NCBI GenBank assembly: GCA_905479945.1
Contig: CAJQOP010000048.1
Coordinates: 17,259-81,258 of the forward strand
DNA length: 64,000 bases
Reading direction: 5' to 3'
Source: an uncultured Glaciecola sp.
Lineage (GTDB): Bacteria > Pseudomonadota > Gammaproteobacteria > Enterobacterales > Alteromonadaceae
The notes below the pieces were generated by a model. It saw only the letters and a program-made list of their open reading frames with translations. It searched no databases and was not told the DNA's origin. Position numbers and translations under genes: made by a program. This document shows, piece by piece, positions 36,381 to 44,903 of the stretch (position 1 is its first letter; each line of letters begins with the position of its first letter).

Positions 36381-37031
36381 ATGGAAGACAAAAGCATGGA
36401 GACCTTAAATGTTAGTCCTGTAGTGTATGTAGTGGACGACGACGAAGCTGTTTTAGATTCAGTCGGTTTGTTGCTATCGAGCATAGGAATAGTCAATTCA
36501 TGTTACATAAGTGCGCAAGCTTTTTTACAGGCTTATTCGAAAGAGGATTTTAATCGACATCATGGATGTATTTTGCTGGATATTCGGATGCCTCATATTA
36601 GTGGAATAGAATGTCAGCACCGGCTTGACGAAATGGATTGCCAACTGCCAATTATCTTTGTGACTGGTCACGCTGATGTGCCAACTGCAGTAGAAACCAT
36701 GAAAAATGGTGCCTTTGACTTTATGCAAAAACCTTATAGAGAGCAGGTGCTAATAGAGTCCATTCAAAAAGCATTATTGCTTAATAAAAGAAACCAAGAG
36801 CGGCTCGCTCAAATAAATATGACCAAAGCTAAGTTGGCTAAACTAACAACTCGAGAATCTCAAATATTACAATTAATTTTAAGAGGCAAGGCAAATAAAG
36901 TGATTGCTATAGAGCTAAGCCTCAGTCAAAGAACTATAGAAATCCACAGAGCGCATGTGATGGAAAAAATGGAAGCTAAATCATTAGCTGAACTGATTAA
37001 AGTTGTAGTTGATACTCAGCCTTCTAATTAA
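36381..37031 (+). CDS. fixJ: FixJ-like response regulator
   Basis: 216 residues from ATG 36381; ATG 36396 is an alternative with GGAAG upstream. The receiver has VVDDDEAVLDS, phospho-Asp67 in ILLDIRMP, then VTGHADVPTAVETMKNGAFDFMQKP, a sequence typical of the FixJ/TtrR group. The LuxR-type domain has LTTRESQILQLILRGKANKVIA and RTIEIHRAHVMEKM. It is co-transcribed with fixL, one base after its stop. The likely target is the divergent fixK-like promoter. Confidence 0.88.
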   Translation: MEDKSMETLNVSPVVYVVDDDEAVLDSVGLLLSSIGIVNSCYISAQAFLQAYSKEDFNRHHGCILLDIRMPHISGIECQHRLDEMDCQLPIIFVTGHADVPTAVETMKNGAFDFMQKPYREQVLIESIQKALLLNKRNQERLAQINMTKAKLAKLTTRESQILQLILRGKANKVIAIELSLSQRTIEIHRAHVMEKMEAKSLAELIKVVVDTQPSN

Positions 37032-37091
37032 TCCCCAATATTTATTTGCTAATAAGTCATTAACTTCTATCGATAAGCATTCAAACCTATT

Positions 37092-37105
37092 TTGATCTGC
37101 ATCAA
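37092..37105 (+). promoter_or_regulatory. Consensus FNR/FixK box upstream of the cytochrome operon
   Basis: TTGAT-CTGC-ATCAA, an exact consensus FNR/FixK site, centred 98 bases before the cytochrome start. Confidence 0.8.
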
Positions 37106-37196
37106 AGACCTGAGGCCTAAAAGTATTACTCTAATATTAGTTCGGTATCAGCCATAATTTTATCTGGCAATTAACAAGATATAAGAGGAAATGCAA

Positions 37197-37655
37197 ATGA
37201 ACAAATATTATAGTTTTTTAATGATAGTTGTAATCATCTCACTTAGCGCTTGTGATGCTGGTCGAGATTCGCCAAGAGGGTTTAGTTTGCCTAAAGGAGA
37301 TGAAGTCAAAGGAAAGCAAGTTTTCATAAAGCATCAGTGTCTTTCTTGTCATCTAATAGCAGATGTCGAAGACAATGAAATTACTCGTGAATTAGAAGAG
37401 CCTATTCAGCTAGGACGAAAAACCGCAAAAGTAATTACCTATGCCGAATTGGTTACTAGCATCATTAATCCTTCACATAAAATATCAAGAGGCTATTTGG
37501 TCAACTCAGTTGATGAGTCTGGAAATTCAATAATGCGAAATTATAACGATGTTATGACCGTGGCTGAGCTAGTCGACCTTGTCACTTATTTGCAGCCTCA
37601 TTTCAAAGTCACACCAGTTGAGTATTCTCCTTATCGGAACTATTACGTGCATTAA
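37197..37655 (+). CDS. c-type cytochrome lipoprotein
   Basis: 152 residues from ATG 37197; AGAGGAA is 8 bases upstream, and an ATG at 37191 would be too close. The signal peptide ends in lipobox LSAC. One haem site, CLSCH, sits near residue 50, and RNYNDVMTVAELVDLVTYLQ resembles the Met-ligand region and final helix of class I cytochromes. It is a membrane-anchored periplasmic electron carrier or sensor. It is first of three genes behind an FNR/FixK box, so probably made at low oxygen. Confidence 0.85.
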   Translation: MNKYYSFLMIVVIISLSACDAGRDSPRGFSLPKGDEVKGKQVFIKHQCLSCHLIADVEDNEITRELEEPIQLGRKTAKVITYAELVTSIINPSHKISRGYLVNSVDESGNSIMRNYNDVMTVAELVDLVTYLQPHFKVTPVEYSPYRNYYVH

Positions 37656-37793
37656 TATGGTCGATGGCCGTGACAACATAATTTTGCAACAAAACGAAAG
37701 AATGGCACAGACCAATAAACAAAAAACCTAATTACCTAAAATGGATATAGAGCCTAGTATGAATACAAAACCTAAAAACCAAGGATAATTAAT

Positions 37794-38045
37794 ATGCAAT
37801 TGGAAAAACACACCTTAATAAACGATTTCCCGGATCATCAACATACAATTCGCCATCTAAAAATGCACGATACGCATTTTGCGAGGTTGTTTAATAACTA
37901 TCATGAAGTTGAAAGCGAAGTACATCAGATTGAGGAAAACAACTCTCCAGTTAAAGATGACTATTTGGAGTCACTCAAGAAACAACGTGTTCATCTAAAG
38001 GATGAGCTATTTAGTATGATTCAAAAAACTGAGAACGCACTTTAG
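37794..38045 (+). CDS. YdcH (DUF465) family small protein
   Basis: 83 residues, all helical, no signal peptide. The pattern LINDFPDHQHTIRHLK, HFARLFNNYHEVESEVHQIE and YLESLKKQRVHLKDEL is diagnostic of the YdcH/DUF465 family of small coiled-coil proteins. The function is unknown. It lies between two cytochrome genes in a likely FixK-controlled operon, which suggests a stress or respiratory setting. Confidence 0.88.
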   Translation: MQLEKHTLINDFPDHQHTIRHLKMHDTHFARLFNNYHEVESEVHQIEENNSPVKDDYLESLKKQRVHLKDELFSMIQKTENAL

Positions 38046-38082
38046 CCCTCAACTTTAATATCTTATAAAAGGAGCAGCACGC

Positions 38083-38559
38083 ATGAAGAAATTAATAATT
38101 TCTTTATCGAAAATAATGTTAATTGTGGCTCCTTGTATTTTACTCATCGCTGGTTGCAGCAGTCAATTTGCCGCTTCGATGCGCAAAGTAACTTATCCAC
38201 CGGATTTTGACTATGTTGAGCAAGCTAAGCTTAGATCGGATATGGGAAGACTAGCACAGCAAATGCGCCTTTTAGACCAAGCTCTCATTAAACAATACGA
38301 TCAAGATGACCATCCAACAGTTGACGCTGAAAGCCAACGTCAGAAAGTCCTATCCGCATTGCAGAGTATGGGAACCATAGCCTCTAAATTAAAAGCGGGA
38401 GATGCCGGCGCGAACCATCCGTTTATGCAAGATTATATGCAGGACTTTGTAGCCAAAATTGACAAAGCGCGTGTGGCTGCATCTTTTGAGCAACCTCGCT
38501 ATTACTTTGCAGGTAAGATTTCTGGGGGCTGCACAAGTTGCCACAAAGTAAATAGGTAA
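38083..38559 (+). CDS. Cytochrome c'-like lipoprotein
   Basis: 158 residues. The lipoprotein signal ends in LIAGC. The mature protein is helical, with a single haem site, CTSCHKVNR, at the very C-terminus, as in the four-helix-bundle cytochrome c'/c556 group. Those proteins bind NO or CO or carry electrons in the periplasm. It has a strong AAGGAG-type site (AAAGGAGCAGC) before the ATG. It is the last gene of the cytochrome-YdcH-cytochrome cluster. Confidence 0.8.
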   Translation: MKKLIISLSKIMLIVAPCILLIAGCSSQFAASMRKVTYPPDFDYVEQAKLRSDMGRLAQQMRLLDQALIKQYDQDDHPTVDAESQRQKVLSALQSMGTIASKLKAGDAGANHPFMQDYMQDFVAKIDKARVAASFEQPRYYFAGKISGGCTSCHKVNR

Positions 38560-38695
38560 AGCCCTAAAGTTTTTATTTTTGATAGTAAAGTAGCGAACCT
38601 TAACGATTCACTATCGGTTTAAGGTCACTTAGTGATTGCGTCTATAATTATCCAATGGTAAAAGATGTTACTCAGCATAACTAAGCTAGCCATCT

Positions 38696-39463
38696 ATGAA
38701 AAAAGAACTTAATAACGAACTAGCATTCAGGTATAGCCGGCAAATACTGTTGTCAGGATTTGACCTCGAAAAACAAGAAATTCTTATGAACAGCAAGATA
38801 CTTGTTATTGGTGCGGGAGGGCTTGGATGTGCTGCATCACAATATATAGTTGCTGCTGGTATTGGTCAGATAACCATTGTAGATGACGACGTAGTAGAAG
38901 TAAGTAATTTGCAGCGTCAGGTGCTGCATTTTGAAGAAAGTATTGGCTGCAAAAAGGTCGATTCTGCTAAAAACACCTTAACAAAAATAAATCCGCATGT
39001 TGATATCACCACAATAGATAAAAGACTTAGTCACAAAGAGCTTGAGTCGGCGGTGACAGCGCACGATCTAGTATTAGACTGCACTGATAATTTAGAAACA
39101 AGAAATACACTAAATGACATTTGTTATGCGATGAAAAAACCCCTGGTTTCTGGTGCAGCGATAAGAATGGAAGGACAAATTTTTTGTGTAATTCCTAGTA
39201 TGAAAACAGCTTGTTACCGATGTCTTAGTCATTATTTTGGTGAACAAAATTTAAGCTGTGTTGAAGCTGGCGTGATGTCACCCGTGGTAGGCATTGTTGG
39301 AGCGTCCCAAGCCAATGAAGCCATCAAAATTTTGACTAGCTTTGGTCAAATACCTATTAATAAACTGCAAGTATTTGATGCAATAGCATCGAATTGGGAA
39401 AGCTTTTTAGTCAAGCCTTTAGAGGATTGCGTAACTTGTGCCGCTGTGCAAGTAAATGAGTAA
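38696..39463 (+). CDS. ThiF/MoeB/HesA-family adenylyltransferase
   Basis: 255 residues. E1-like fold: RYSRQILLSGFDLEKQ, nucleotide loop VIGAGGLGCAASQYI, then VDDDVVEVSNLQRQVLH and DCTDNLETRN. Two zinc-binding Cys pairs are present: CYRC (with a further Cys) and CVTC near the end. It activates the C-terminus of a ubiquitin-like sulfur carrier (MoaD or ThiS type) by adenylation. MoeB and ThiF cannot be told apart here because no thi or moa gene is adjacent. Confidence 0.88.
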   Translation: MKKELNNELAFRYSRQILLSGFDLEKQEILMNSKILVIGAGGLGCAASQYIVAAGIGQITIVDDDVVEVSNLQRQVLHFEESIGCKKVDSAKNTLTKINPHVDITTIDKRLSHKELESAVTAHDLVLDCTDNLETRNTLNDICYAMKKPLVSGAAIRMEGQIFCVIPSMKTACYRCLSHYFGEQNLSCVEAGVMSPVVGIVGASQANEAIKILTSFGQIPINKLQVFDAIASNWESFLVKPLEDCVTCAAVQVNE

Positions 39464-39490
39464 AGGTTTGAGTGCGTGCATGTATGAGTA

Positions 39491-39538
39491 TGTGAGTATG
39501 TGAGTATCTGACCATCTGACTATCTGACTATCTGATAA
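39491..39538. repeat. 8-bp tandem repeat (6 units)
   Basis: TGTGAGTA twice, then TCTGACCA, TCTGACTA, TCTGACTA and TCTGATAA, in an intergenic stretch after the ThiF-family gene. Confidence 0.85.
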
Positions 39539-39621
39539 CACTAAATTGTCTCGCACCTTTACCAAAATTTATAAGCAGTAGTAAAAGTGCGAAACAGGCA
39601 TAACGATATTACAATTAACGA

Positions 39622-40410
39622 TTAACCTCTATTGAATAAGTCTTTCAACTTATCCTTGGCTTTATCCTTTAATTTATCTTTTTCTTCGTTTACCTTTTCC
39701 ATCGCTTTTTTCTTCGCCTCTTCAGCTAGACGTTTCTTCGCCTCTGCTTTAGCTTGCGCAATTATGTTGTCGAGCATCTTGTTGAAGATAGCAACTCCAA
39801 CTTGATCTGCCGGCAAGCCGTTTGGTTTGCCAATTGAGCCGGCGTTAAAAGTAGGAAGTTCAACTTCATAAACTTTTTGCTCTATTTGCAGGTCACCTGT
39901 ATCCAGCTTTTCAAAATTAAGCATCAAACGAACTTTACTCACAGAGACATTCTCCACAATCACTAATGGATTAGCGCCACCGGTCTGCTCTGGCTCTTGC
40001 TCATCACTTTTAGGAAGGTTCTTCATGAGATTATTTTTCAGCGCTAATAGATTGCCATCTCCTGACGCATCAACTTCATAAAGAATTTCAGGGGCATTGA
40101 CGCTAACAGTTTGTACTGTATAAGGTTCACTTGTTACGTTGCCTAAGTCGAGTGTTATAGATTCGAGGCTAAATGCATTTGCCTTGCTAAAACCTTCTGG
40201 ATTTTCAATATTCAAATCGTTGATAGTTAAACGACCATCTGCCAACGCTAATTCAACACTAAGCACTGACACAGGGCTCCCAATGTATTTACTGCCCTGT
40301 TGCTCTATTTGTTGTTTAATGAAGTCACCCGCACCACTAAGCATGTACCAAGCGCCGCCCGCAATGAGCACAGCAAACAAAACAATTATAATTAAGCCTT
40401 TTTTCATCAC
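39622..40410 (-). CDS. AsmA-like membrane-anchored periplasmic protein
   Basis: 262 residues. One N-terminal helix (4-24) and a beta-rich region, VSVLSVELALADGRLTINDL then FSLESITLDLG, resembling the repeating beta pattern of AsmA/DUF748 proteins. The last 50 residues are a highly charged lysine/glutamate helix (AEAKKRLAEEAKKKAMEK), probably a coiled coil. It is next to a DUF3185 gene on the same strand. AsmA-like proteins take part in envelope lipid handling; the assignment here is tentative. Confidence 0.65.
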   Translation of the reverse strand: MMKKGLIIIVLFAVLIAGGAWYMLSGAGDFIKQQIEQQGSKYIGSPVSVLSVELALADGRLTINDLNIENPEGFSKANAFSLESITLDLGNVTSEPYTVQTVSVNAPEILYEVDASGDGNLLALKNNLMKNLPKSDEQEPEQTGGANPLVIVENVSVSKVRLMLNFEKLDTGDLQIEQKVYEVELPTFNAGSIGKPNGLPADQVGVAIFNKMLDNIIAQAKAEAKKRLAEEAKKKAMEKVNEEKDKLKDKAKDKLKDLFNRG

Positions 40411-40481
40411 TTTCTCCTTTTACTTTTAAATTTTCCTATAATTTCAGGATAAGTTTGAAATTATGGGTTTGTTTAGAAAGA

Positions 40482-40673
40482 CTATTTAAGCTTGAACGCA
40501 CCAAATACTATGAGAATGGCGCCGCCAATTAATCCCAGCCATGCTTCTATTGGTGTGTCACCGCTAAACGCGCGTTCAAACGCTGCTCCAGCACTATCAT
40601 ATACATCGTATCCCCAAACACACAATGCGATCCCTATGATAATTAGAATGACCCCGAGCAATTTACTATTCAT
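40482..40673 (-). CDS. DUF3185 small membrane protein
   Basis: 63 residues, two membrane helices (about 4-22 and 44-60). GVILIIIGIALCVWGYDVYDSAGAAFERAFSG and IEAWLGLIGGAILI match the DUF3185 pattern. The function is unknown. An AGGAAT site lies before the ATG. Probably co-transcribed with the downstream AsmA-like gene. Confidence 0.85.
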   Translation of the reverse strand: MNSKLLGVILIIIGIALCVWGYDVYDSAGAAFERAFSGDTPIEAWLGLIGGAILIVFGAFKLK

Positions 40674-40846
40674 ATGTATTCCTTTCGTATTTTAAGTAAT
40701 GTTAGCAGTATTAAATGCTTGTTGCACAAAGCAATGGTGCTCACTTGAGTTTAAAGCTTGCTTGACTGCTCCCTACAAGAAATAGCTTTAAGCTAAGTTG
40801 AAGTGTCAGCTTTCTTTACAAGGCCTAAACCGCAGCGCCTGAAAAT

Positions 40847-40869
40847 TTGATTTATCCCATATAAATCAA
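40847..40869 (+). promoter_or_regulatory. Inverted repeat upstream of the PEP-CTERM gene promoter
   Basis: TTGATTTAT (40847-40855) and ATAAATCAA (40861-40869) are perfect complements around CCCAT, 13 bases before the sigma-54-like element. The half-site ATAAATCAA also occurs at 2633-2641, upstream of the other PEP-CTERM-type gene. Confidence 0.5.
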
Positions 40870-40882
40870 GATGATAAAAACA

Positions 40883-40898
40883 TGGCCTGATTTATGCT
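40883..40898 (+). promoter_or_regulatory. Candidate sigma-54 promoter of the PEP-CTERM gene
   Basis: TGGCCTGATTTATGCT: TGGC at the -24 position and GC at the -12 position, with GG and GC 12 bases apart. Better at -24 than the site before the lectin gene, weaker at -12. Confidence 0.5.
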
Positions 40899-40964
40899 TA
40901 GTTGAAAACTGAATATGTGGAATTTAAAAATCACATGAAATTTCAATTTACGAGAGAAAAGCAA

Positions 40965-41726
40965 ATGACAATTAAAAAATTAGCCGCGGTTTTATTGGGA
41001 AGTATAGTTGCTATCTCTTCAGCGCAAGCAGCACTTATAAGTTCAAACATCGCCTACGGCGCAGCAAATGCAGCAGCAGCAGAAACTGCTTTTTTAGATG
41101 GCTCTTTGAGTTACGAAACAGAAGATTTCAGTAGTTTTGGTATTGATATGACTTCAGTTTTAACCGGTACTCAGCAAGAAATGTATATCAGAAGCCAGCC
41201 TTCATTCTCTACCATCGCTGGAACTTTTACGGTTTTAGAAAATGCTAGGAATGATAGCGGGGAAGTAAATCCAGATAATTTGATGATCGAAAGCATCGCA
41301 ACTGGTGAGTTTGGTCGTGACATTTCAAAGGCCGCTAACGATTTTTGGTTAGACAGCAATGACACACGCCAGGTAACTTGGGATTTAGCCGGAGTAAACG
41401 GTAGTTATGATAGCTTAGGTTTTTACCTTATTGATGCAAACGACAATGGCGCTCGTTTAGTACTTCGTTATAGCGGTGGCACAAGTGAAGACATCGCACT
41501 AAATTACAGCTTGCCAAACGGTAACGTAGCTTACATTAGCGTTTTTGCAGACACGTCAATATCAACAGCGTCCATTGTTTTTGATAATAACGGCGACACA
41601 GATCGCAATACTAACGATGGCTGGGCAATTGACAACGTTACAGTTGCTAAAGTTCCAGAGCCAACTGCTATTGCAATATTTGCTCTTGGTCTACTAGGAT
41701 TAGTTGCCGCTCGCAAGCGTCTATAA
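40965..41726 (+). CDS. PEP-CTERM sorting domain protein
   Basis: 253 residues from ATG 40965 (GAGAGAAAAG upstream). Signal peptide MTIKKLAAVLLGS to about residue 24. The middle is a beta-rich secreted domain with TDRNTNDGWAIDNVTVAKV, reminiscent of jelly-roll domains in other PEP-CTERM proteins. The C-terminus is textbook: VPEP, hydrophobic helix, then ARKRL. It would be cut by an exosortase/EpsH system and released or anchored with exopolysaccharide. ATG 40935 and TTG 40902 would add residues before the signal. Confidence 0.88.
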   Translation: MTIKKLAAVLLGSIVAISSAQAALISSNIAYGAANAAAAETAFLDGSLSYETEDFSSFGIDMTSVLTGTQQEMYIRSQPSFSTIAGTFTVLENARNDSGEVNPDNLMIESIATGEFGRDISKAANDFWLDSNDTRQVTWDLAGVNGSYDSLGFYLIDANDNGARLVLRYSGGTSEDIALNYSLPNGNVAYISVFADTSISTASIVFDNNGDTDRNTNDGWAIDNVTVAKVPEPTAIAIFALGLLGLVAARKRL

Positions 41727-41749
41727 TTAATTCTAAATAGTTAAGAAAT

Positions 41750-41777
41750 AAAAAAACCGGTTTTTACCGGTTTTTTT
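41750..41777. terminator. Terminator after the PEP-CTERM gene
   Basis: An A7-CCGG arm pairs with a CCGG-T7 arm. Usable in both directions. Confidence 0.9.
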
Positions 41778-41991
41778 ATGTCCGCTTATTGCTAAATGTA
41801 AGGTCTTATCTTTGTACTTTCCCTGAAAAGTACTGCTTACCGCCTGTTCTAGCATCGTTTCCACAAAAGTGTGATAGTAAAAATTTGTAATAAATTTTTA
41901 CATCTTACTTTTTAAACTTAACAACCTTTCTTGATTTATGTACGACTATAAGTATGCGACTAATCGCAATAACTTAATTCTCGGAGTCATA

Positions 41992-42369
41992 ATGAATATT
42001 TCTAAAGTAAAAGTACTACTCGTAGCCTTAGCACTTACCACTGCAAACTTAGCAAGTGCAGGCGATAGCCTAACATACGTAGCAAGTGACAATTCAATTG
42101 AAAGCAAGCTTTGTGTAGCCGCTGCAACGGCCTCAAAAACCCGCGTGAATACTATAGTCAAACAAGTATCATCGACTAAACTTACGCGTAAAAATTACAC
42201 GCTAGTTGCCAATGAACTTAGCTGTAACGGGATTAACATTGCTGACTTCGCAGCGCAGGCAGGCAACATTGCAGTTGCTAACAAGTTAAAGTCATATCGT
42301 ACTAAGAATGTAGAAATTCGTGATATAGCGTCTACCTTTACTGGCAGTGTAAGCGTTAGCGGCGAGTAG
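41992..42369 (+). CDS. DUF3718 family secreted protein
   Basis: 125 residues from ATG 41992 (CGGAG upstream). A signal peptide (1-23, cleavage after ASA) precedes a short domain with SIESKLCVAAATASKTRVN and LVANELSCNGINIADFA, the two-Cys pattern of DUF3718, a family found mainly in Alteromonadales and Vibrionales. Its function is unknown. The gene stands alone. Confidence 0.8.
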   Translation: MNISKVKVLLVALALTTANLASAGDSLTYVASDNSIESKLCVAAATASKTRVNTIVKQVSSTKLTRKNYTLVANELSCNGINIADFAAQAGNIAVANKLKSYRTKNVEIRDIASTFTGSVSVSGE

Positions 42370-42565
42370 TTGAACTTAATAGGTGCTTTGATTCCCTGCT
42401 AGCAGTTTAGCTTGTAATCAAAGCCTTAGCCGGCGCTTTGGTCTTTGTATTTAGCACCTAAGTATTTTCTTGATGCCCGACAAATCGCTACCCTAACTTC
42501 AGTAGCAGCACGTAATTTGCTTAATTTAAATTGATGCCATTACTGAGCAACTTTGACTGCACTTC

Positions 42566-44726
42566 CTATTTTGAAGATGAAAAAATAGGCTCGACGTTTT
42601 TGATCCATTCCAATGGCCATTCTAGAGTAGCAAAATGTTCCAGCTTTGACCTTGATTGTGCCGATTTTCCTGTCAGGATATCGATTTTTGCTTCCACTAA
42701 AATCAATCCAGGAATGACATAATTCACTGTCTGAAATTTTTCCATCTGTAGGGTCAGTGATTGCATCATTTTTTGATAGCCAAGCTGATTGTTTGCCTGC
42801 TGATAACAGTCAGCCATATTGGCTAGATGTGATATCCCCCAGGCTGCTACGTTAAATTTTCCGTGTAATTCAAAATCGTCTAGTAGAACCGACTCATATA
42901 ATGGCATGGACGCAGAGCAATCACCTGCAAAATAATAATTCAGTGCCAAAACCAAAATGACTGACTTGTTTTTCGGCCATTTTTTAGCAGTAGACTCAAG
43001 CTCTAACAACCATTCTTCATGGGTTTCCTTTTGCATATTAATCAGCGTTTTCAACTGTAGCTCCAAGTAACCACCGCCTCCATAAGTGGCAATTTGATTT
43101 TGCAGACTGTCAGCCTTTTCAACGTTTCCTTGCCAAAGCGCATCCGTGGATTCAGCGGTTATCCAATAGATATTGTTATCGGCTAATTGTTTCTTTGCTG
43201 CCAGCATATGCTTTTGGACTTTTTGTGGCTGGTTGATAAAACGATAAAAGTTGGCGATCCCCAAATGACACGCAGGATAGTCAGGAAGCAGCGCCACACA
43301 ATGCTCAAATTGTTTTAATGCGTCATTGAGCTGACCCGTAATAAATAACGAGTCTGCAACGGCAAAGTTAGTAATGGCAGACATTGGATTTCTGGCCAGG
43401 GCAATTTGAAAATGATCCAATGCTTGTTCATGTTTGTCTTGCAGCCATAACAAATAACCATAATTGTGATGGGCTAGATGTAAAGCTGGATCCAAATTGA
43501 GAGCCGTAATGAAAGCTTCTTCCGCTTCGGGAAACGCCCTATAGTTTAAATGCAGCAGTCCTTGTGCAGTGTGTGCTAGTGCCAAAAAGGGGTCGACCTC
43601 CAATGCCCGATCTATAGCAGCTTGGGCAATGTCGCGCGCCTGGGCTGATGGGATAACTCGATACTGAAATAGCACCATGGTATTTAGTGCAATAGAGACA
43701 TGTGCAAGTGCATAATCCGGTTGTAACTCAACTGCAGTTTCAAATTCTTGTATGGCCTTTTTACTATATTCAACGGTGGCTTTGGCTGCCATGGCATTTC
43801 CACGTAAATAATGCATGTAAGCATCGCCATGCTGCGGATGTATTCGAAGTTTTCCAGCAGGAATTTGCGCGTAGTCTGGTAACAAAGAATCTACAATTGA
43901 TAGACTAATATCCTGTTGTAATTTAAAAACCTCATTTTCGGTAAAATCAAATACTTTGGACCACAAATGTGTACCCGTTGTTGCCTTGATTAACTGAATG
44001 GTAACTCTTAACTGGTCTCCTGACTTCCTGATAGAGCCTTCCAAAACAAATTGGCTATTGAGTTTATTAGCAATGGTTTTGACATCCAGGCCTTTATCTC
44101 TGAATGCAAAAGAGGATGTTCGCGAAACAACAGCTAACTCAGGGATCGCAGTCAATTGATGGATGATTTCTTCTGACAAGCCATCAGCAAAGTAACTTAA
44201 ATTCGGTTCTGAATCGTAAACATCAAAGGGCAAAACAGCAATCGAAGGCTGCATAACAATTTCTGCTGAAGGAGTACTCTTTTCCTCACTCGGTTTGTTA
44301 ACCCAATAAGCCATCATTGAAATAACAACAATGAAACTGATACACACAATAGCGATAGCTTGCCATTTCAAGTTCTTGGTTCTAGTACGGAGTTCTTGCA
44401 ATTACTGTACTTGTTGACCCAGTCGATATCCTTTTTTGGGTACAGTGAGCAGATATTTGGGTTCCTGCGGGTTGTCCTCCAAAACTTTGCGCAAATTGGC
44501 AATTAAATTATAGAGGACATGATCAGCAATGATCTGATTTTTCCAGACTGCACTAAAAATGTCATCACGCGAGACCAATTGGCCATCAGCCTTAGCCAAA
44601 ACTAATAATACATCCATTGCTTTGGGTTCAAGCTTTGGGTTCAAGCTTTATCTTCTGTTTACCGTCAGATACATAACAATCATCCGGAAAACACTGCCAT
44701 TTACCCATGTAGAAGTCATCTGCCAT
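42566..44726 (-). pseudogene. CadC-type winged-helix/TPR regulator, broken by duplication and stop
   Basis: The intact design is a winged-helix DNA-binding domain, one membrane helix (about 16 residues into the second half) and TPR repeats with a TolB-like YFADGLSEEIIHQL segment. The start is ATG 44726 with AAAAGGAT upstream. A 13-bp tandem duplication at 44621-44646 shifts the frame right after KIKLEPKA. Removing one copy restores KIKLEPKAMDVLLVLAKADG, the family's hallmark. A second lesion, an in-frame TAA at 44402-44404, separates the winged helix (ending GYRLGQQVQ) from the membrane/TPR part, whose frame continues unbroken for 611 codons. Regulation through DNA binding is therefore probably lost. 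Confidence 0.85.
44621..44646. repeat. 13-bp tandem duplication causing a frameshift
   Basis: TTTGGGTTCAAGC twice in direct succession (44621-44633 and 44634-44646). Confidence 0.95.
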
Positions 44727-44903
44727 TGGAATCCTTTTCAATTGTCGCAATGCACCTAAACATCACTATAGCATTTGTAAATTGGCTTTCCATTTGTTTA
44801 TCCATAGCTTTCCCATAGTTTTTCCATAGAACATTTGAACCATAAAAGACTAAGGTCAAATCTGAAAAAAATTAATGGCTGCATATAACAAGGAGAAACA
44901 ATC

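Noticed and set aside
39491..39538. Short repeats considered as a CRISPR array
   Set aside because: Units are 8 bp with no spacers, so simple tandem repeats. The 17-bp repeats at 47953 are only three and not palindromic, also not CRISPR.
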